A DNA stretch of 64,000 nt from Planctomycetota bacterium (lineage in GTDB: Bacteria; Planctomycetota; UBA1135; GCA-002686595): contig JABACD010000002.1 in assembly GCA_014237855.1 (NCBI GenBank), positions 62,001 through 126,000 on the forward strand. The letters are read 5' to 3'. Each line of letters opens with the position of its first letter. Position 1 is the first letter of the stretch. Below the pieces are notes generated by a model, which was not told the origin of the DNA, did no database searches, and was given only the letters and a program-made list of their open reading frames with translations. Below, one piece after another: positions 1 to 8,823 of this stretch. The translations under genes and the position numbers were made by a program.

Positions 1-750
1 CGTCAGTATGTAGAGAGCCACCCGCAGGACGGTTTTGTCATCGATCGTGGCGAAGGCTGGATGCTCGACACCGTGGCCTCCGCCTATGCCCTGGGTGACC
101 CCGAGTTCCGGCGGTCAGCTCACTCCTGGTTCGTCGATGTGATCGATCTGATCTCAGAGGGCCAGTCCTCGTGCAGCGGGACGATCATGTCCAAGCCCAA
201 TCAAGCCCACTTCAATGGTCAGTACCGCATCATGCAGTCGATCAGCGAGGCGATCCTTCAGAATGGCCTGTGGGGAGTGCTTACGAGCGTTCTAAATGAA
301 GAGCATGTTGTCGAGGCCTCCGTTCTGAAGGGCATCTTGGCCAGCTCGACCTACGCAATGATCAACCCACGGGCATGGGACGACTCAGCGAATACGCCTT
401 ATTTCTACACGGCGCTTGGACCCTACGACCAGTCGCAGGCTCCCTTCTGTGACTTCGTTCCCCCTGATGGCCACGAGGGGACTGACGGATGGCAGACATG
501 GAATGTCTTCGTCTTCGGAATGAAGGTGACTGATGATCCGCGGTTCCTGCATCGCGCGACGCAAATGGCTGGAGGGACGCTGACACCGGCCATGATCGGA
601 CAGGACAATCACCCCGGTGAGCTCGAGACCCGTGCCGGAATGATCTCCTTCCTCCAAGTACTCCGCAGCCCGGTCGGTAGTCCCTATGAAACTCAGGCCC
701 CCAGGGACGATGGTAAGTCTTCCCCCATGCATCAGTCCTCGAAGGACTAA
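1..750 (+). CDS. Hypothetical protein, 5'-truncated by window edge
   Basis: The frame is open from base 1, so the gene begins upstream and only the last 249 residues are visible. The fragment is rich in Trp, Tyr, Phe and short helices (for example around the AYALGDPEF and SWFVDVIDLI segments), with repeated helix-loop stretches reminiscent of alpha/alpha toroid proteins acting on glycans. No catalytic motif is recognised, and the fold suggestion is weak. The last ~25 residues are polar and probably disordered. It converges on the VOC gene with only 12 bases between the stop codons. Function unknown. Confidence 0.7.
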   Translation, partial: RQYVESHPQDGFVIDRGEGWMLDTVASAYALGDPEFRRSAHSWFVDVIDLISEGQSSCSGTIMSKPNQAHFNGQYRIMQSISEAILQNGLWGVLTSVLNEEHVVEASVLKGILASSTYAMINPRAWDDSANTPYFYTALGPYDQSQAPFCDFVPPDGHEGTDGWQTWNVFVFGMKVTDDPRFLHRATQMAGGTLTPAMIGQDNHPGELETRAGMISFLQVLRSPVGSPYETQAPRDDGKSSPMHQSSKD

Positions 751-762
751 GGGGGCAGAGTC

Positions 763-1194
763 TCAGCCGAAGGACTGTCCATGAGTCCACTCGAGCGGGT
801 TGTTGTCCGGATCGGCGACCTCGAAGATGTAGCCGACCTGCTCGTCTACATAGGTCGGGGGAACCAGCACACGTACCTTATTCTCTCTCGCGACGCGCGC
901 GCGCTCGTCAACAGCCTCTCTTGAGTCGCAGGCAAAGCCCATGTGTTCGTAGCTGCGAACCTGCCTGGGAACGAGCATGTGAAAGAGCCATAGCAGGAAC
1001 CGAATGCGGGTGGGCTGGATCACGACCAGGGCGAAGCCTGGCTGGCCATGAGGCTCGATGTAGGCGATCTCGCTGCGCATGAAGTCCCGGCCGTGACGGC
1101 GTGCGATGACGCGACCCGGCAAGACCATTTCATAGAAGCGAATGGTCTTCTCGATGTCATGGACCCGAAAGGCAATGTGATCACACGAGGGCAT
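763..1194 (-). CDS. VOC (glyoxalase/bleomycin resistance) family protein
   Basis: A 143-residue protein with one vicinal-oxygen-chelate module pair. The N-terminus carries the usual first-strand ligand pattern (CDHIAFRVHDIEKTIRFYE, candidate metal ligand His6), a central YEHMGFA segment (His84) opens the second half, and the typical C-terminal DPDNNPLEW motif supplies a Glu. Length is standard for a single-domain VOC protein. Such proteins are metal-dependent isomerases, dioxygenases or resistance proteins; the substrate cannot be read from the sequence. It lies 11 bases downstream of the TlpA-like gene on the same strand, so co-transcription is likely. Confidence 0.85.
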   Translation of the reverse strand: MPSCDHIAFRVHDIEKTIRFYEMVLPGRVIARRHGRDFMRSEIAYIEPHGQPGFALVVIQPTRIRFLLWLFHMLVPRQVRSYEHMGFACDSREAVDERARVARENKVRVLVPPTYVDEQVGYIFEVADPDNNPLEWTHGQSFG

Positions 1195-1205
1195 CGGTTT
1201 CTGAC

Positions 1206-2444
1206 TTATTGGCCATCGCGTTGCTCCAGAAGCTGCTGGATGAGCAGCTCGTAGCGCTCCTTCATGCGCTCGTGTGCTGCGCCGGTAGCCGGGCCGCTGA
1301 ATCCCGTGTGGACTGCGCGAACCTTCGCGTCACGGTCCAGAAAGATCGTTGTGGGGTAGGCTCGCACCTTGTCGAGGAGGGGCATGGCCCTGGAGGCCTG
1401 CTGCTTGTCGGAGGTGCCGGCAATCAGGATAGGGTAGCGCAATGAGTGCCGCCTCGTGAAGCTCTCCACCTGGCGCTTGCTGCGCGCAAGGTCATCGTCG
1501 AGCTCGAAGGCCAGCCCGAGGATTGAGAGTCCACGGCGACCATAGCTCTTCTGGAGTTCTGCCAGGAAGTCCGCCTCATCATTGCAGTTTGGGCACCAGG
1601 ACCCGAAGAGAGTTATGATGCGAACCTCACCGGCAAAAGCTGGATCAGTCAGTGATCTGGTCTTCCCCGTGAGGTCGGGGAAGCTGAGCTTGTCGAGTAG
1701 CACTGCGTCGTTCCAGCTGGTCAGCTCGAAGGAGTCGGGCAGTCTTGCCTGATCATCTTTCTCGGCGGTCCACGTCTCGTGCCACGAGTCCCGGGACCAG
1801 AAGCCTCCGTCTAGCCTTCCCTCGTCGTCCAGGCTGGCATCGAACAGGAAGGCGTGGCCACCGTCGAAGCAGGAGAGACGTAGGCGCTTGCCGTCGAAGG
1901 ACCCGGCCAGGAAGCGATAGTCACCTAGCGTGGTCTCGAAGGTCCCGTGGAGGCGCCCATCCTCGAAGGACTGGAAGTGACCTATCGAGATCTCCTCGTC
2001 GGTTGCGAAATGGACTGCCCAGCGACCGTCGATTGCTCTACGCTGATCCGCATCAAGCCTTACCAGGGGGAATCGGTCCAGCTCACCGGCAAGTGCGTGT
2101 GCGGGCAACCGAGACTTTCGGTTGCCTCCCAGAGACTTCTCCCAGAATCCGCTCATGGATTCTCCATCCGGAGCAAGTCGTAGGTGTAGATAGGAGTCAT
2201 AGGGGTCCAGCCGCAGGGTCAGTGTCGAACCCTCACGTTTGACTTCGCCAACCTTGACTCGCTCATCACCGTTGTGGACGAGAGCTGTGTACTCGGGTCC
2301 TCTGACTGGAAAGTCCAGTCGGAAAGGGAGTTCACCACCCGGGGACTCCAGAACAGCTCTCCAGGTTGTCGCCAGCTCATCCGAAGTGGATGCATGAATC
2401 GGCGAGGCAACCAGCAAGGCACAAATCAGAAGAGAGGTGGTCAT
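1206..2444 (-). CDS. Secreted TlpA-like thioredoxin-domain protein with long N-terminal region
   Basis: 412 residues. Residues 1-18 are a signal peptide (hydrophobic LLICALLVA, Ala-rich cleavage site). Residues ~20-235 are a beta-rich region with no recognised domain, in two similar halves (DRFPL and GRWAVHFAT repeats), as seen in planctomycete and Bacteroidetes TlpA/AhpC-like proteins. Residues ~245-405 form a thioredoxin-fold domain with a CPNC redox pair (C284, C287) in FGSWCPNC and a cis-Pro loop (AYPTTIFLD). This suggests an extracytoplasmic thiol-disulfide reductase or resistance factor; the partner is unknown. The downstream VOC gene is in the same operon. Confidence 0.85.
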   Translation of the reverse strand: MTTSLLICALLVASPIHASTSDELATTWRAVLESPGGELPFRLDFPVRGPEYTALVHNGDERVKVGEVKREGSTLTLRLDPYDSYLHLRLAPDGESMSGFWEKSLGGNRKSRLPAHALAGELDRFPLVRLDADQRRAIDGRWAVHFATDEEISIGHFQSFEDGRLHGTFETTLGDYRFLAGSFDGKRLRLSCFDGGHAFLFDASLDDEGRLDGGFWSRDSWHETWTAEKDDQARLPDSFELTSWNDAVLLDKLSFPDLTGKTRSLTDPAFAGEVRIITLFGSWCPNCNDEADFLAELQKSYGRRGLSILGLAFELDDDLARSKRQVESFTRRHSLRYPILIAGTSDKQQASRAMPLLDKVRAYPTTIFLDRDAKVRAVHTGFSGPATGAAHERMKERYELLIQQLLEQRDGQ

Positions 2445-2914
2445 GCTCGGGATTCGCTACTCAAGGAGTTTGCGGGAGGGGGTAGATGGAGGGGGCTGTC
2501 TTGATCGCGGAGCCTGCCGCCGTCACGGTCGTGCTCGCTCCTGAACCCCGGGCCCGGTCAGACCTGGGCGCGCTGAGCTGGAGATAGCCGCGCCAGCGGA
2601 CCTCACAGGCCCCTCCAGTGGAAGCGCGTGGCCATCCGGCAGGGCTGTCATGGGGAGCGGGGACTCCTTCCTTGCGGGGAAAGGGAGAGGCGCTAGGGGT
2701 GTAGATCCTAGCCGCTTGGATGGTGTGGAGGGTACCTGTAGGTGTCCCCGGTGCCTGATGGGCTTCCGGCCGCGGGATGGGGCTCGGGGGTCATCCGAGG
2801 AGCCAGGAAACGGGGGCAGGTGAGGCTCCACATTACGAACCCACCCAAACCCGGATTCTGTCGTATACTTCAAACTGTACGGTTCCTAGCCCAACCCCAG
2901 CTAGCAATGGCCCT
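2445..2914. other. 470-bp intergenic region, no gene supported
   Basis: This lies between the divergent TlpA-like gene and the sulfatase. Open frames exist on both strands but are Pro/Arg/Gly-rich without coding-like third-position usage, and they resemble ordinary GC-rich noncoding sequence. The only element I would point to is a TATACT hexamer at 2864-2869. Confidence 0.5.
2864..2869 (+). promoter_or_regulatory. Candidate -10 element (TATACT) for the sulfatase gene
   Basis: TATACT matches the sigma-70 -10 consensus at five of six positions and sits 45 bases before the ATG at 2915. No convincing -35 is visible. The same TAnnCT pattern precedes several other genes in this window. Confidence 0.3.
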
Positions 2915-4927
2915 ATGAAACCCCACCGCTTCTTTCGATTCGTCACAACAGCACCCCTGCTCTGCACGCCTGCACTGGCGTTTCAAGTTGGAGTAGGAGG
3001 CTCCGCCGAGATCACGCCAGGTGAGAACCCGACGAACATCGTCTTGATCCTGATCGACGATGTAGGGACGGACTTGCTCGGGATCTACGACTCGGTCAAC
3101 CCTTACTCGGGGGTGGACGATCCCTTCGAGTCAGACATCTATGTCGAGGCACCGACGATCGACTCCATCGCGGAGAAGGCAGTCAAGTTCAACAACGCCT
3201 ACGCCACACCTGTTTGCTCCTCGACACGAGCTTCGATCTTGACGGGAGTTCGAACCACGCGACACGGCATTGGGAAGATCATTCGCGAAGACCTGGTAGG
3301 CGATCTGGTCGAGTTCGGTGACCCCGGCTTCGAGCACTTCACCCTCGCGGAGATGGTTCATACCCGTGGACTGCAGGCGGCCATCTTCGGCAAGTGGCAC
3401 CTGAGCCTCTTCGATGAAGACCCGAGCCCCAATGGTCCTCTGGGTTGGAGTGGAATCCGCGAGCGCGGCCACTGGGACGAGATCCGCTGCACCTTCGGCA
3501 ATCTTGACATGCCCCCGTTCCCGGAAGGTGGTGGTTACTACAGCTACTACCAGCACATCGACACCAACGGCATGGCGCGCACGAGCGTGCTGACGGACTA
3601 CGCTACCACGCAGCAGTTCAGCGACGCCCTTGAGTACTGCAATACTGCCCAGGAGCCGTTCCTTGCTTACGTGTCGACCAACGCCTGTCACCCACCTCTT
3701 GGTGAGCTTCCGCCGAGGAACCTCGTCAACACTCCCGAGCACCTGCGAGGGACTCCGAACTACCACAAGAACTTCTCGGCCACTCTAGAGGCGCTCGATA
3801 CTGAGCTCGGTAACTTCCTCGACGGCCTGAATCCTGAGCGGCGAGAGAACACAGTGTTCATCCTGATGGGTGACAACGGAACCGATGAGCAGTTGTTCAA
3901 CTCCATGATCAACGAGTCCGGCCTTGATCTCGGCGCTACCTACCAGGCCCTGGTCGAAGATCCTCAGTTGCGCTTCAAGCACAGTGTCTACGAGGGTGCC
4001 TTGCGAGTGCCGCTGTTGGTGTGGGGCAAGGGAGTCGAGAATCCCGGTCGTACCTCTGACGTCCTGGTGAGCGTGACAGACCTGTTCCCGACGATTGCAG
4101 ACTTGCTGGACGCTGACCCTGGCGTGGTGGATGGATACTCCTTCGAGCCTGTCCTACAGGATGAGCGGGTCGGACTGTGGAACCATGCCCGTCAGTCGGT
4201 TGTCGTGGATTTCTTCTTCGAGAACGGCGTCGCCGAAGACGCCACGGACATGCGCCAGGCGTGCTGCCTGTTGAACGTTCCCGACCAGGGCCAGTTCAAG
4301 CTGGTCAGGAAGTTTGGTCTTCCTGGGTGGAGTAACGAGCTGGACTATATGCCGCCTCCCGGCATCGTCTGGGATGAGTTCTTCCAGATCTCCGATTCCC
4401 AGGGAGTCCTGATCGACCCCCGCGAACTCTCCCCACTGGCAACGGACGTGAACTCACCGTACCGGGACACGTATGTCCTGGTCTCGGATGCCCTCGATGA
4501 GGCGCTCTACCCGGCCCTTGTCAGGAACTACTGCGAGTCGTTCCCGAATTCATCCGGTCGCGCAGCGACGATCGGAATGGAAGGGACCACCAGCGTTGAC
4601 ACCAATGATCTCGTTCTCAAGGGTTCAGGAGTTCCGCCCAACACGCCGGCGTTCTTCTTCTATTCCTGGTACGAATCAGCAGAGCCATTCGTAAACGGCC
4701 TACTTTGCGTGGAGTCCCTTGATGTCGGTCTCTACCGATTCAACCTGACGTTCTCGAACGAGAACGGGGAACTCGAGCAGGTGGTAGATCACGCTTCATC
4801 CAACAGCATGATGAGTGATATCAGCGTCGGGTCTACCTGGAAGTTCCAGGCCTGGTATCGAGACGTCTCGGCTGGTGGAGCCATGTCGAATACGACGAAC
4901 GGCCTTTCGGTTCACTTCACTCCCTGA
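2915..4927 (+). CDS. Secreted sulfatase with planctomycete-type C-terminal module
   Basis: 670 residues. The start at 2915 is chosen because it begins a signal peptide (MKPHRFFRF followed by a hydrophobic stretch ending ALAFQ); the frame extends 46 unlikely residues upstream. The sulfatase domain spans ~40-520: metal site NIVLILIDDVG, nucleophile loop CSSTR at 101-105, GKWHL, and MGDNGTDE. The nucleophile motif has Ser in place of the usual Pro/Ala at the third position, so conversion of C101 to formylglycine is plausible but not certain. Residues 539-670 are a separate beta-rich module (NSSG, PxxFFY, WKFQ.WYRD, GLSV.F.P at the exact C-terminus) that also ends the FG-GAP protein at 39928. Substrate unknown; sulfated algal polysaccharide is a guess. 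Confidence 0.9.
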   Translation: MKPHRFFRFVTTAPLLCTPALAFQVGVGGSAEITPGENPTNIVLILIDDVGTDLLGIYDSVNPYSGVDDPFESDIYVEAPTIDSIAEKAVKFNNAYATPVCSSTRASILTGVRTTRHGIGKIIREDLVGDLVEFGDPGFEHFTLAEMVHTRGLQAAIFGKWHLSLFDEDPSPNGPLGWSGIRERGHWDEIRCTFGNLDMPPFPEGGGYYSYYQHIDTNGMARTSVLTDYATTQQFSDALEYCNTAQEPFLAYVSTNACHPPLGELPPRNLVNTPEHLRGTPNYHKNFSATLEALDTELGNFLDGLNPERRENTVFILMGDNGTDEQLFNSMINESGLDLGATYQALVEDPQLRFKHSVYEGALRVPLLVWGKGVENPGRTSDVLVSVTDLFPTIADLLDADPGVVDGYSFEPVLQDERVGLWNHARQSVVVDFFFENGVAEDATDMRQACCLLNVPDQGQFKLVRKFGLPGWSNELDYMPPPGIVWDEFFQISDSQGVLIDPRELSPLATDVNSPYRDTYVLVSDALDEALYPALVRNYCESFPNSSGRAATIGMEGTTSVDTNDLVLKGSGVPPNTPAFFFYSWYESAEPFVNGLLCVESLDVGLYRFNLTFSNENGELEQVVDHASSNSMMSDISVGSTWKFQAWYRDVSAGGAMSNTTNGLSVHFTP

Positions 4928-4937
4928 AGGCTGGAGG

Positions 4938-5022
4938 TGGTGCGGGAAGGGGGACTCGAACCCCCACGCCTTGCGGCACAAGAACCTAAATCTTGCGCGT
5001 CTGCCAGTTCCGCCACTCCCGC
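4938..5022 (-). tRNA. tRNA-Leu(UAG)
   Basis: An 85-nt cloverleaf on the minus strand with an encoded CCA (complement of tgg at 4938-4940). The acceptor stem is GCGGGAG pairing with TTCCCGC (last pair G-U). The T-arm is GGGGGTTCGAGTCCCCC, and there is a long variable arm as expected for a class II tRNA. The anticodon stem CAAGA/TCTTG encloses loop TTTAGGT, giving anticodon TAG with G37, typical of leucine. Confidence 0.95.
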
Positions 5023-5045
5023 ATGATGCGGAGGATAGCGCCTCA

Positions 5046-5084
5046 CGAGAAGGCGGGCCACCCCAAGGGTGGCCCGCCTTCTCG
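5046..5084 (-). terminator. Perfect 18-bp hairpin, likely terminator of the ClC gene
   Basis: Arms cgagaaggcgggccaccc and its exact complement are separated by a 3-nt loop. It lies 78 bases past the ClC stop codon and upstream of the tRNA, on the same strand. There is no strong T tract on either side, so it may act bidirectionally, also ending the sulfatase transcript. Confidence 0.7.
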
Positions 5085-5161
5085 ATTCAAGGGCTGAGTT
5101 CCCGCCTCGCCGGTCCGCTGGGCCTGTCCCAGGGAGTTCGCTGGCATCTGCTACCTGGGGG

Positions 5162-7000
5162 CTACTTGTTGCCCTTGGGGACGATCTCCCCTGACTTCCA
5201 GTCTCTCAGGCGCTTGTCGTAGGCGCGTCCGATCTCGTTACGTTCCAGGATGGCGAGGACCTGGCCTTCATTCTCGGGGTCCATGATGGGGATCGCGTTG
5301 ATGTTCTTCATGGTCAGCCGCCTCAGGACCTCGTCCAGGTTCTCGGAGGTTTCTGCAGTGGTCACCGTATCAATCATGAAGTCGCGGGCGATGACCATGT
5401 CCTCGACGACATCTTCCAGGTAGATCCGACGCAGATCCGTCAGCGAGAAGATGCCCACCAGCTTGCTCTCGTCATCCACGACGGGGAAATAGGACTCCTT
5501 GGCGTCAGCAACGACAGTGAGAATACGCCGCAGCGTGGCCCCATGGTGGATCAGGTGTGGGCGTCGCGCGTCCTCCAGGATCTCCGAGACCTGGATGTCG
5601 CAGAGCACATCCACCACGAAATCCCCGGCGTGGGCGGGGGAGTCGACAATCCCGCTAACCTGGGCCTCATAGAGTGACCAGCGGTTGGAGAGCATCAGGT
5701 GAAGCACCGAGACCAGCATCAGAGGTGCGAGCAGCTTGTAGTTGCCGGTCATCTCACAAACCATGATCACTGCGGCGATGGGCACCTTGGCAACTCCGGC
5801 AAAGAAGCCGCCCATTCCGACCAGCGCAAAGGCTGCGGGACTGAGGCCGAGGCCAGGGAAGAGGCTGTTGGCACCTTCCCCGACAGCAGCTCCCAGCAGA
5901 GCACCAATCGCCAGAGATGGTGCGAAGACACCTCCCGAGCCACCCGAGGAGATGCAAAATCCAGTCGCCACGATCTTGGCCAGGACGAGTCCCAGGAGGA
6001 CGACCGCAGTCACACGGCCCTCGATGGAGGCGGTCATCAGACCGTAGCCACCGAAGAAGACTCCATCCGTGCCGGCGAACCCCGCGATGACAAGGGCGAT
6101 CACCCCAACGAGGAATCCACCGATGGCCGGACGTACGAACTTGGGAATCCTGTTGAAGCGGTCGAACAGTCGGTGAATGCCGTAGAAGATCTGGACGTGA
6201 ATCCAGCCCACCAGAGTGCAGGCAATCGCCAGGACCATGTAGGCCAGGAGATGAGCTGGTTTGAAACTCAGGGTCTGTGCAATCTCGCTACTGATCTCGA
6301 TCACCCGGTGCTCACCGGAGATTGCCGTGAAGGTGGCGAAGGCGAAGATAGAGGCAATGATGCAGGGGATGATCGAGTCACCCTCGAACTCTGCCTTGCG
6401 ATAGATCACCTCCGGCATGAAGAGGGCCCCACCCAGAGGTGAGCAGAACGTGGCCCCGATACCACCACTTGCTCCCGCCAGGAGGAACATGCGCCGATCC
6501 CGATCCGAAAGCTTGAAGAGGTCCGCCAGTGCCGAGCCGACCCCTGCGCCCACCTGAGCAACCGGGCCCTCCTGACCTGCCGAGCCGCCAGTGCCGATCG
6601 TGATCGCGCTTGTGAGCGACTTGATCCCGATCACGCGCTTGCGGATCTTTCCCTTGAGATTGTGAAAGGAGTGGATCACCGCATCGGTGCCATGCCCCTC
6701 GGCCTCCGGGGCAATCTTCTGCACCAGGATTCCAGTCAGGAGTCCACCAAGGGTGGGAACCAAGAGGACCATCCAGAAGGCGTAGTCCAGGCCACCCACC
6801 CCCTCCGAGGTTGTGCCTACGGTGGCCCCAAATAGATACTCCTTACCTGCATGGACCAGCCACCTGAAGCCCACCGCTGCCAGCCCCGAGGCCAGGCCGA
6901 TCAGTGCAGCAAAGAACACCCACTTCGTGACACTGCCGAAGTCCAGGCTTTGGCTCAGAGCGCGTAGTCTTGAGCCGGAAGTGGGGGTGACGTCTCCCAT
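5162..7000 (-). CDS. ClC-family chloride channel/transporter with C-terminal CBS pair
   Basis: 612 residues. The membrane domain spans ~25-450. The selectivity-filter segment GSAGQEGP is at 139-146 with gating glutamate E144, and GSGGVFAPSL provides the third filter region. Two CBS domains (~465-600) form the cytosolic regulatory part. The helix equivalent to E. coli ClC 'FIIEEM' reads FMPEVI, so the internal proton glutamate (E203 in E. coli) is Val, as in ClC channels. The canonical GSGIP filter motif is replaced by GHGTDAV. Passive anion conduction is therefore possible, but subfamily comparison is needed. A TACTCT hexamer at 7010-7015 (minus strand) is a possible -10. Confidence 0.92.
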   Translation of the reverse strand: MGDVTPTSGSRLRALSQSLDFGSVTKWVFFAALIGLASGLAAVGFRWLVHAGKEYLFGATVGTTSEGVGGLDYAFWMVLLVPTLGGLLTGILVQKIAPEAEGHGTDAVIHSFHNLKGKIRKRVIGIKSLTSAITIGTGGSAGQEGPVAQVGAGVGSALADLFKLSDRDRRMFLLAGASGGIGATFCSPLGGALFMPEVIYRKAEFEGDSIIPCIIASIFAFATFTAISGEHRVIEISSEIAQTLSFKPAHLLAYMVLAIACTLVGWIHVQIFYGIHRLFDRFNRIPKFVRPAIGGFLVGVIALVIAGFAGTDGVFFGGYGLMTASIEGRVTAVVLLGLVLAKIVATGFCISSGGSGGVFAPSLAIGALLGAAVGEGANSLFPGLGLSPAAFALVGMGGFFAGVAKVPIAAVIMVCEMTGNYKLLAPLMLVSVLHLMLSNRWSLYEAQVSGIVDSPAHAGDFVVDVLCDIQVSEILEDARRPHLIHHGATLRRILTVVADAKESYFPVVDDESKLVGIFSLTDLRRIYLEDVVEDMVIARDFMIDTVTTAETSENLDEVLRRLTMKNINAIPIMDPENEGQVLAILERNEIGRAYDKRLRDWKSGEIVPKGNK

Positions 7001-7027
7001 GTGGCGCGGAGAGTAACACCCAATGGG

Positions 7028-7369
7028 CTATTCGTTATCGCCTGGAGGCCAGAGTTCATCCCGGCGATCGGTCATCTCGGAGTAGAGCCTACGCAGGACG
7101 GCTTGCTCTCCAAGCAGCGTGATGGCGTCCAGGTTGAGCTGGCACACCGCACAGGTGGGTCGCAGGCCCCGATAGCTCATCACGTCCAGGTTCTCGAGTA
7201 CCACGTCCTCAAGGCCATGTTCGTCCGCATCGAGAGGGGTTCCGTCCTCATCGAAGCCGAAGAAGAGCTTCACGTCGGCCGGCGTCCGCTGGCACAGGTA
7301 GCAGCGGTCCCGGCCGCCTGAGCGGTCCAGCGCCTTGAAGTACTCGTGGAAGCGCCTGTCCAGCCCCAT
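7028..7369 (-). CDS. Small protein with two CxxC motifs
   Basis: 113 residues, acidic, with CYLC near residue 23 and CAVC near residue 75. The two knuckles could bind one zinc ion. No family is recognised. Its ATG directly abuts the TAG stop of the ATPase gene upstream on the same strand (zero spacing), indicating translational coupling and a shared role. It probably acts in the cytosol; no signal peptide or membrane segment is seen. Confidence 0.7.
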   Translation of the reverse strand: MGLDRRFHEYFKALDRSGGRDRCYLCQRTPADVKLFFGFDEDGTPLDADEHGLEDVVLENLDVMSYRGLRPTCAVCQLNLDAITLLGEQAVLRRLYSEMTDRRDELWPPGDNE

Positions 7370-8716
7370 CTAGAGCAACTCCCCATCCGGGACCCGCTCG
7401 ACCTCCAGGACCCGCTCCGGGTTGTCCGTCACGCCGTAGGTGAGCTTGACGATACGCCCACCAAAGGCGGATTGGAGGCTGTCGAGCTCCTTGATGAGCA
7501 CGGATTCGTCAGGCTGTCTCTCGGGAATCACGATCGCTGTGACCGTCGTGCCCTCGACGGTTCGGCCAACAGCACGGATGTACTCGCCATCGAATCGCCC
7601 ATGCTCCACAATCTCCTCACCCACAATCTCGGCTGCACTGCGCTGGAGGTGGTCCATGACGAATTCGAGGCGAGCCTCGTCGAAGAGCCTCGCAAGGTCT
7701 GGCTCGACCGATTCCTCGAGTACTCGAGCTCCGCGACCCGCGTTGATCAGGGTCACAGAGGGCTGCACGTGCCGGAAATGGAAGGCCACGAACCGATCGG
7801 CAATGTGATAACTGCCTCTGCGCGAACGCAACGGGTCGGGGTCAGTGATCGGAATCAGCCTCTGCACCAGGCCCAGGTCACGCAGGACGGTCAGGTACTT
7901 GTTCGCCATGGTCGAGTCCACGCCGACCGTCAGAGCGACATCACCGACCTTGCGATCCCCACGAGCAACCGCAGCCAGGATTGAGTTGTAGGTCGTGGGG
8001 CTGGAGAGCTCGTTCCTGAGCAAGAACTGGACCTCCTCGAAGAGGTAGCCCTCGGGCCGCAGGATCTCCTTGAGGATGTTCTGCCTCAGGGTTCGAGAGT
8101 CATCGAACCGCCGCAGGTACGCTGGCATGCCACCGAGAATGGAGTAGGCCAGCAGGCGATCCTCCACCGACCACTCGGGGAAGAAGCCGACCGTGTCGGG
8201 TGGGGCGAGCGGGTAGAGTCGCTTTTGCGCAGTACGGCGCCCGAAGAGGGGCGACTTCTCCGAGAGGACTTGTTCCTCCATGAAGGAGACCTGGCTGCCG
8301 CACAGGACGAGCATCAGTGTCGAGCGCTTGCCACGCCTGTCCCAGAATCGCTGGAGGACCGAAGGAAGCCCCTTGTTAGCCTCACAGAGATACGGAAACT
8401 CATCGATCACGACCACCAGCCGCTGTTCGTTCGCACGCTCGCAGGTGAACTGCAGGGCGGTCTCCCAGTCGGGGAAGTCGACGGCGGCGATGTTCTCACC
8501 CAGGCCGTCGGCGAGAGCTTCGCGATAGGCCCTGAGGTTGTCTTTCTCGCGGAGCTGGGCCGCCTGGAAATAGACTGCCTTGCGGCCCTCGCAGAACTGC
8601 TGCAGCAGTTCGGTCTTGCCGACCCGTCTCCGGCCGTAGAGCACGAATAGCTCCGGGTCCCCACGATCGGCGAGCTCTTCCAGAACTCCCAGTTCCCTGT
8701 CACGACCTATGAACAT
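7370..8716 (-). CDS. AAA ATPase, archaeal-type (PF01637) with DUF234-like C-terminus
   Basis: 448 residues beginning MFIGRDRELGVLEELA, the typical opening of the archaeal ATPase family. The P-loop is GRRRVGKTELL (~29-39), Walker B VVVIDEFPYL, and sensor segment LVLCGSQVSFME. Residues ~215-290 contain a winged-helix-like segment (VALTVGVDSTMANKYLTVL), and the last ~130 match the DUF234 arrangement, in which a nuclease-like fold is often present. Here the expected acidic/Lys nuclease residues are not obvious. Function in bacteria is poorly defined. It is followed immediately by the CxxC protein. Confidence 0.85.
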   Translation of the reverse strand: MFIGRDRELGVLEELADRGDPELFVLYGRRRVGKTELLQQFCEGRKAVYFQAAQLREKDNLRAYREALADGLGENIAAVDFPDWETALQFTCERANEQRLVVVIDEFPYLCEANKGLPSVLQRFWDRRGKRSTLMLVLCGSQVSFMEEQVLSEKSPLFGRRTAQKRLYPLAPPDTVGFFPEWSVEDRLLAYSILGGMPAYLRRFDDSRTLRQNILKEILRPEGYLFEEVQFLLRNELSSPTTYNSILAAVARGDRKVGDVALTVGVDSTMANKYLTVLRDLGLVQRLIPITDPDPLRSRRGSYHIADRFVAFHFRHVQPSVTLINAGRGARVLEESVEPDLARLFDEARLEFVMDHLQRSAAEIVGEEIVEHGRFDGEYIRAVGRTVEGTTVTAIVIPERQPDESVLIKELDSLQSAFGGRIVKLTYGVTDNPERVLEVERVPDGELL

Positions 8717-8722
8717 GGCGTC

Positions 8723-8728
8723 AGGCTA
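8723..8728 (-). promoter_or_regulatory. Candidate -10 (TAGCCT), leaderless start of the ATPase gene
   Basis: On the minus strand TAGCCT ends six bases before the ATG at 8716, which puts the expected transcription start at the start codon itself. No Shine-Dalgarno sequence is present in that interval. Confidence 0.35.
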
Positions 8729-8808
8729 GCACGGGGCCGATCCGAGCTGAAACGTCAAGCGCCCCCGGTTCTGTACCCCCCCCGAACACGCCCTGAGTGG
8801 GGCATTGC

Positions 8809-8814
8809 TATACT
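8809..8814 (+). promoter_or_regulatory. Candidate -10 (TATACT) for moaA
   Basis: TATACT lies nine bases before a TTG at 8824. If used, transcription starts near 8821 and excludes the upstream in-frame GTG at 8797 as the start codon. Confidence 0.35.
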
Positions 8815-8823
8815 GCCCGCAGC

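Noticed and set aside
2523..2873. Open frame of ~116 codons on the minus strand before the sulfatase
   Set aside because: Pro/Arg/Ser-rich composition without a domain, overlaps the sulfatase upstream region and lacks a plausible start context; treated as noncoding.
5699..6442. Long plus-strand open frame inside the ClC gene
   Set aside because: Antisense shadow of a strongly conserved membrane protein; His/Asp/Gln-rich with no family features.
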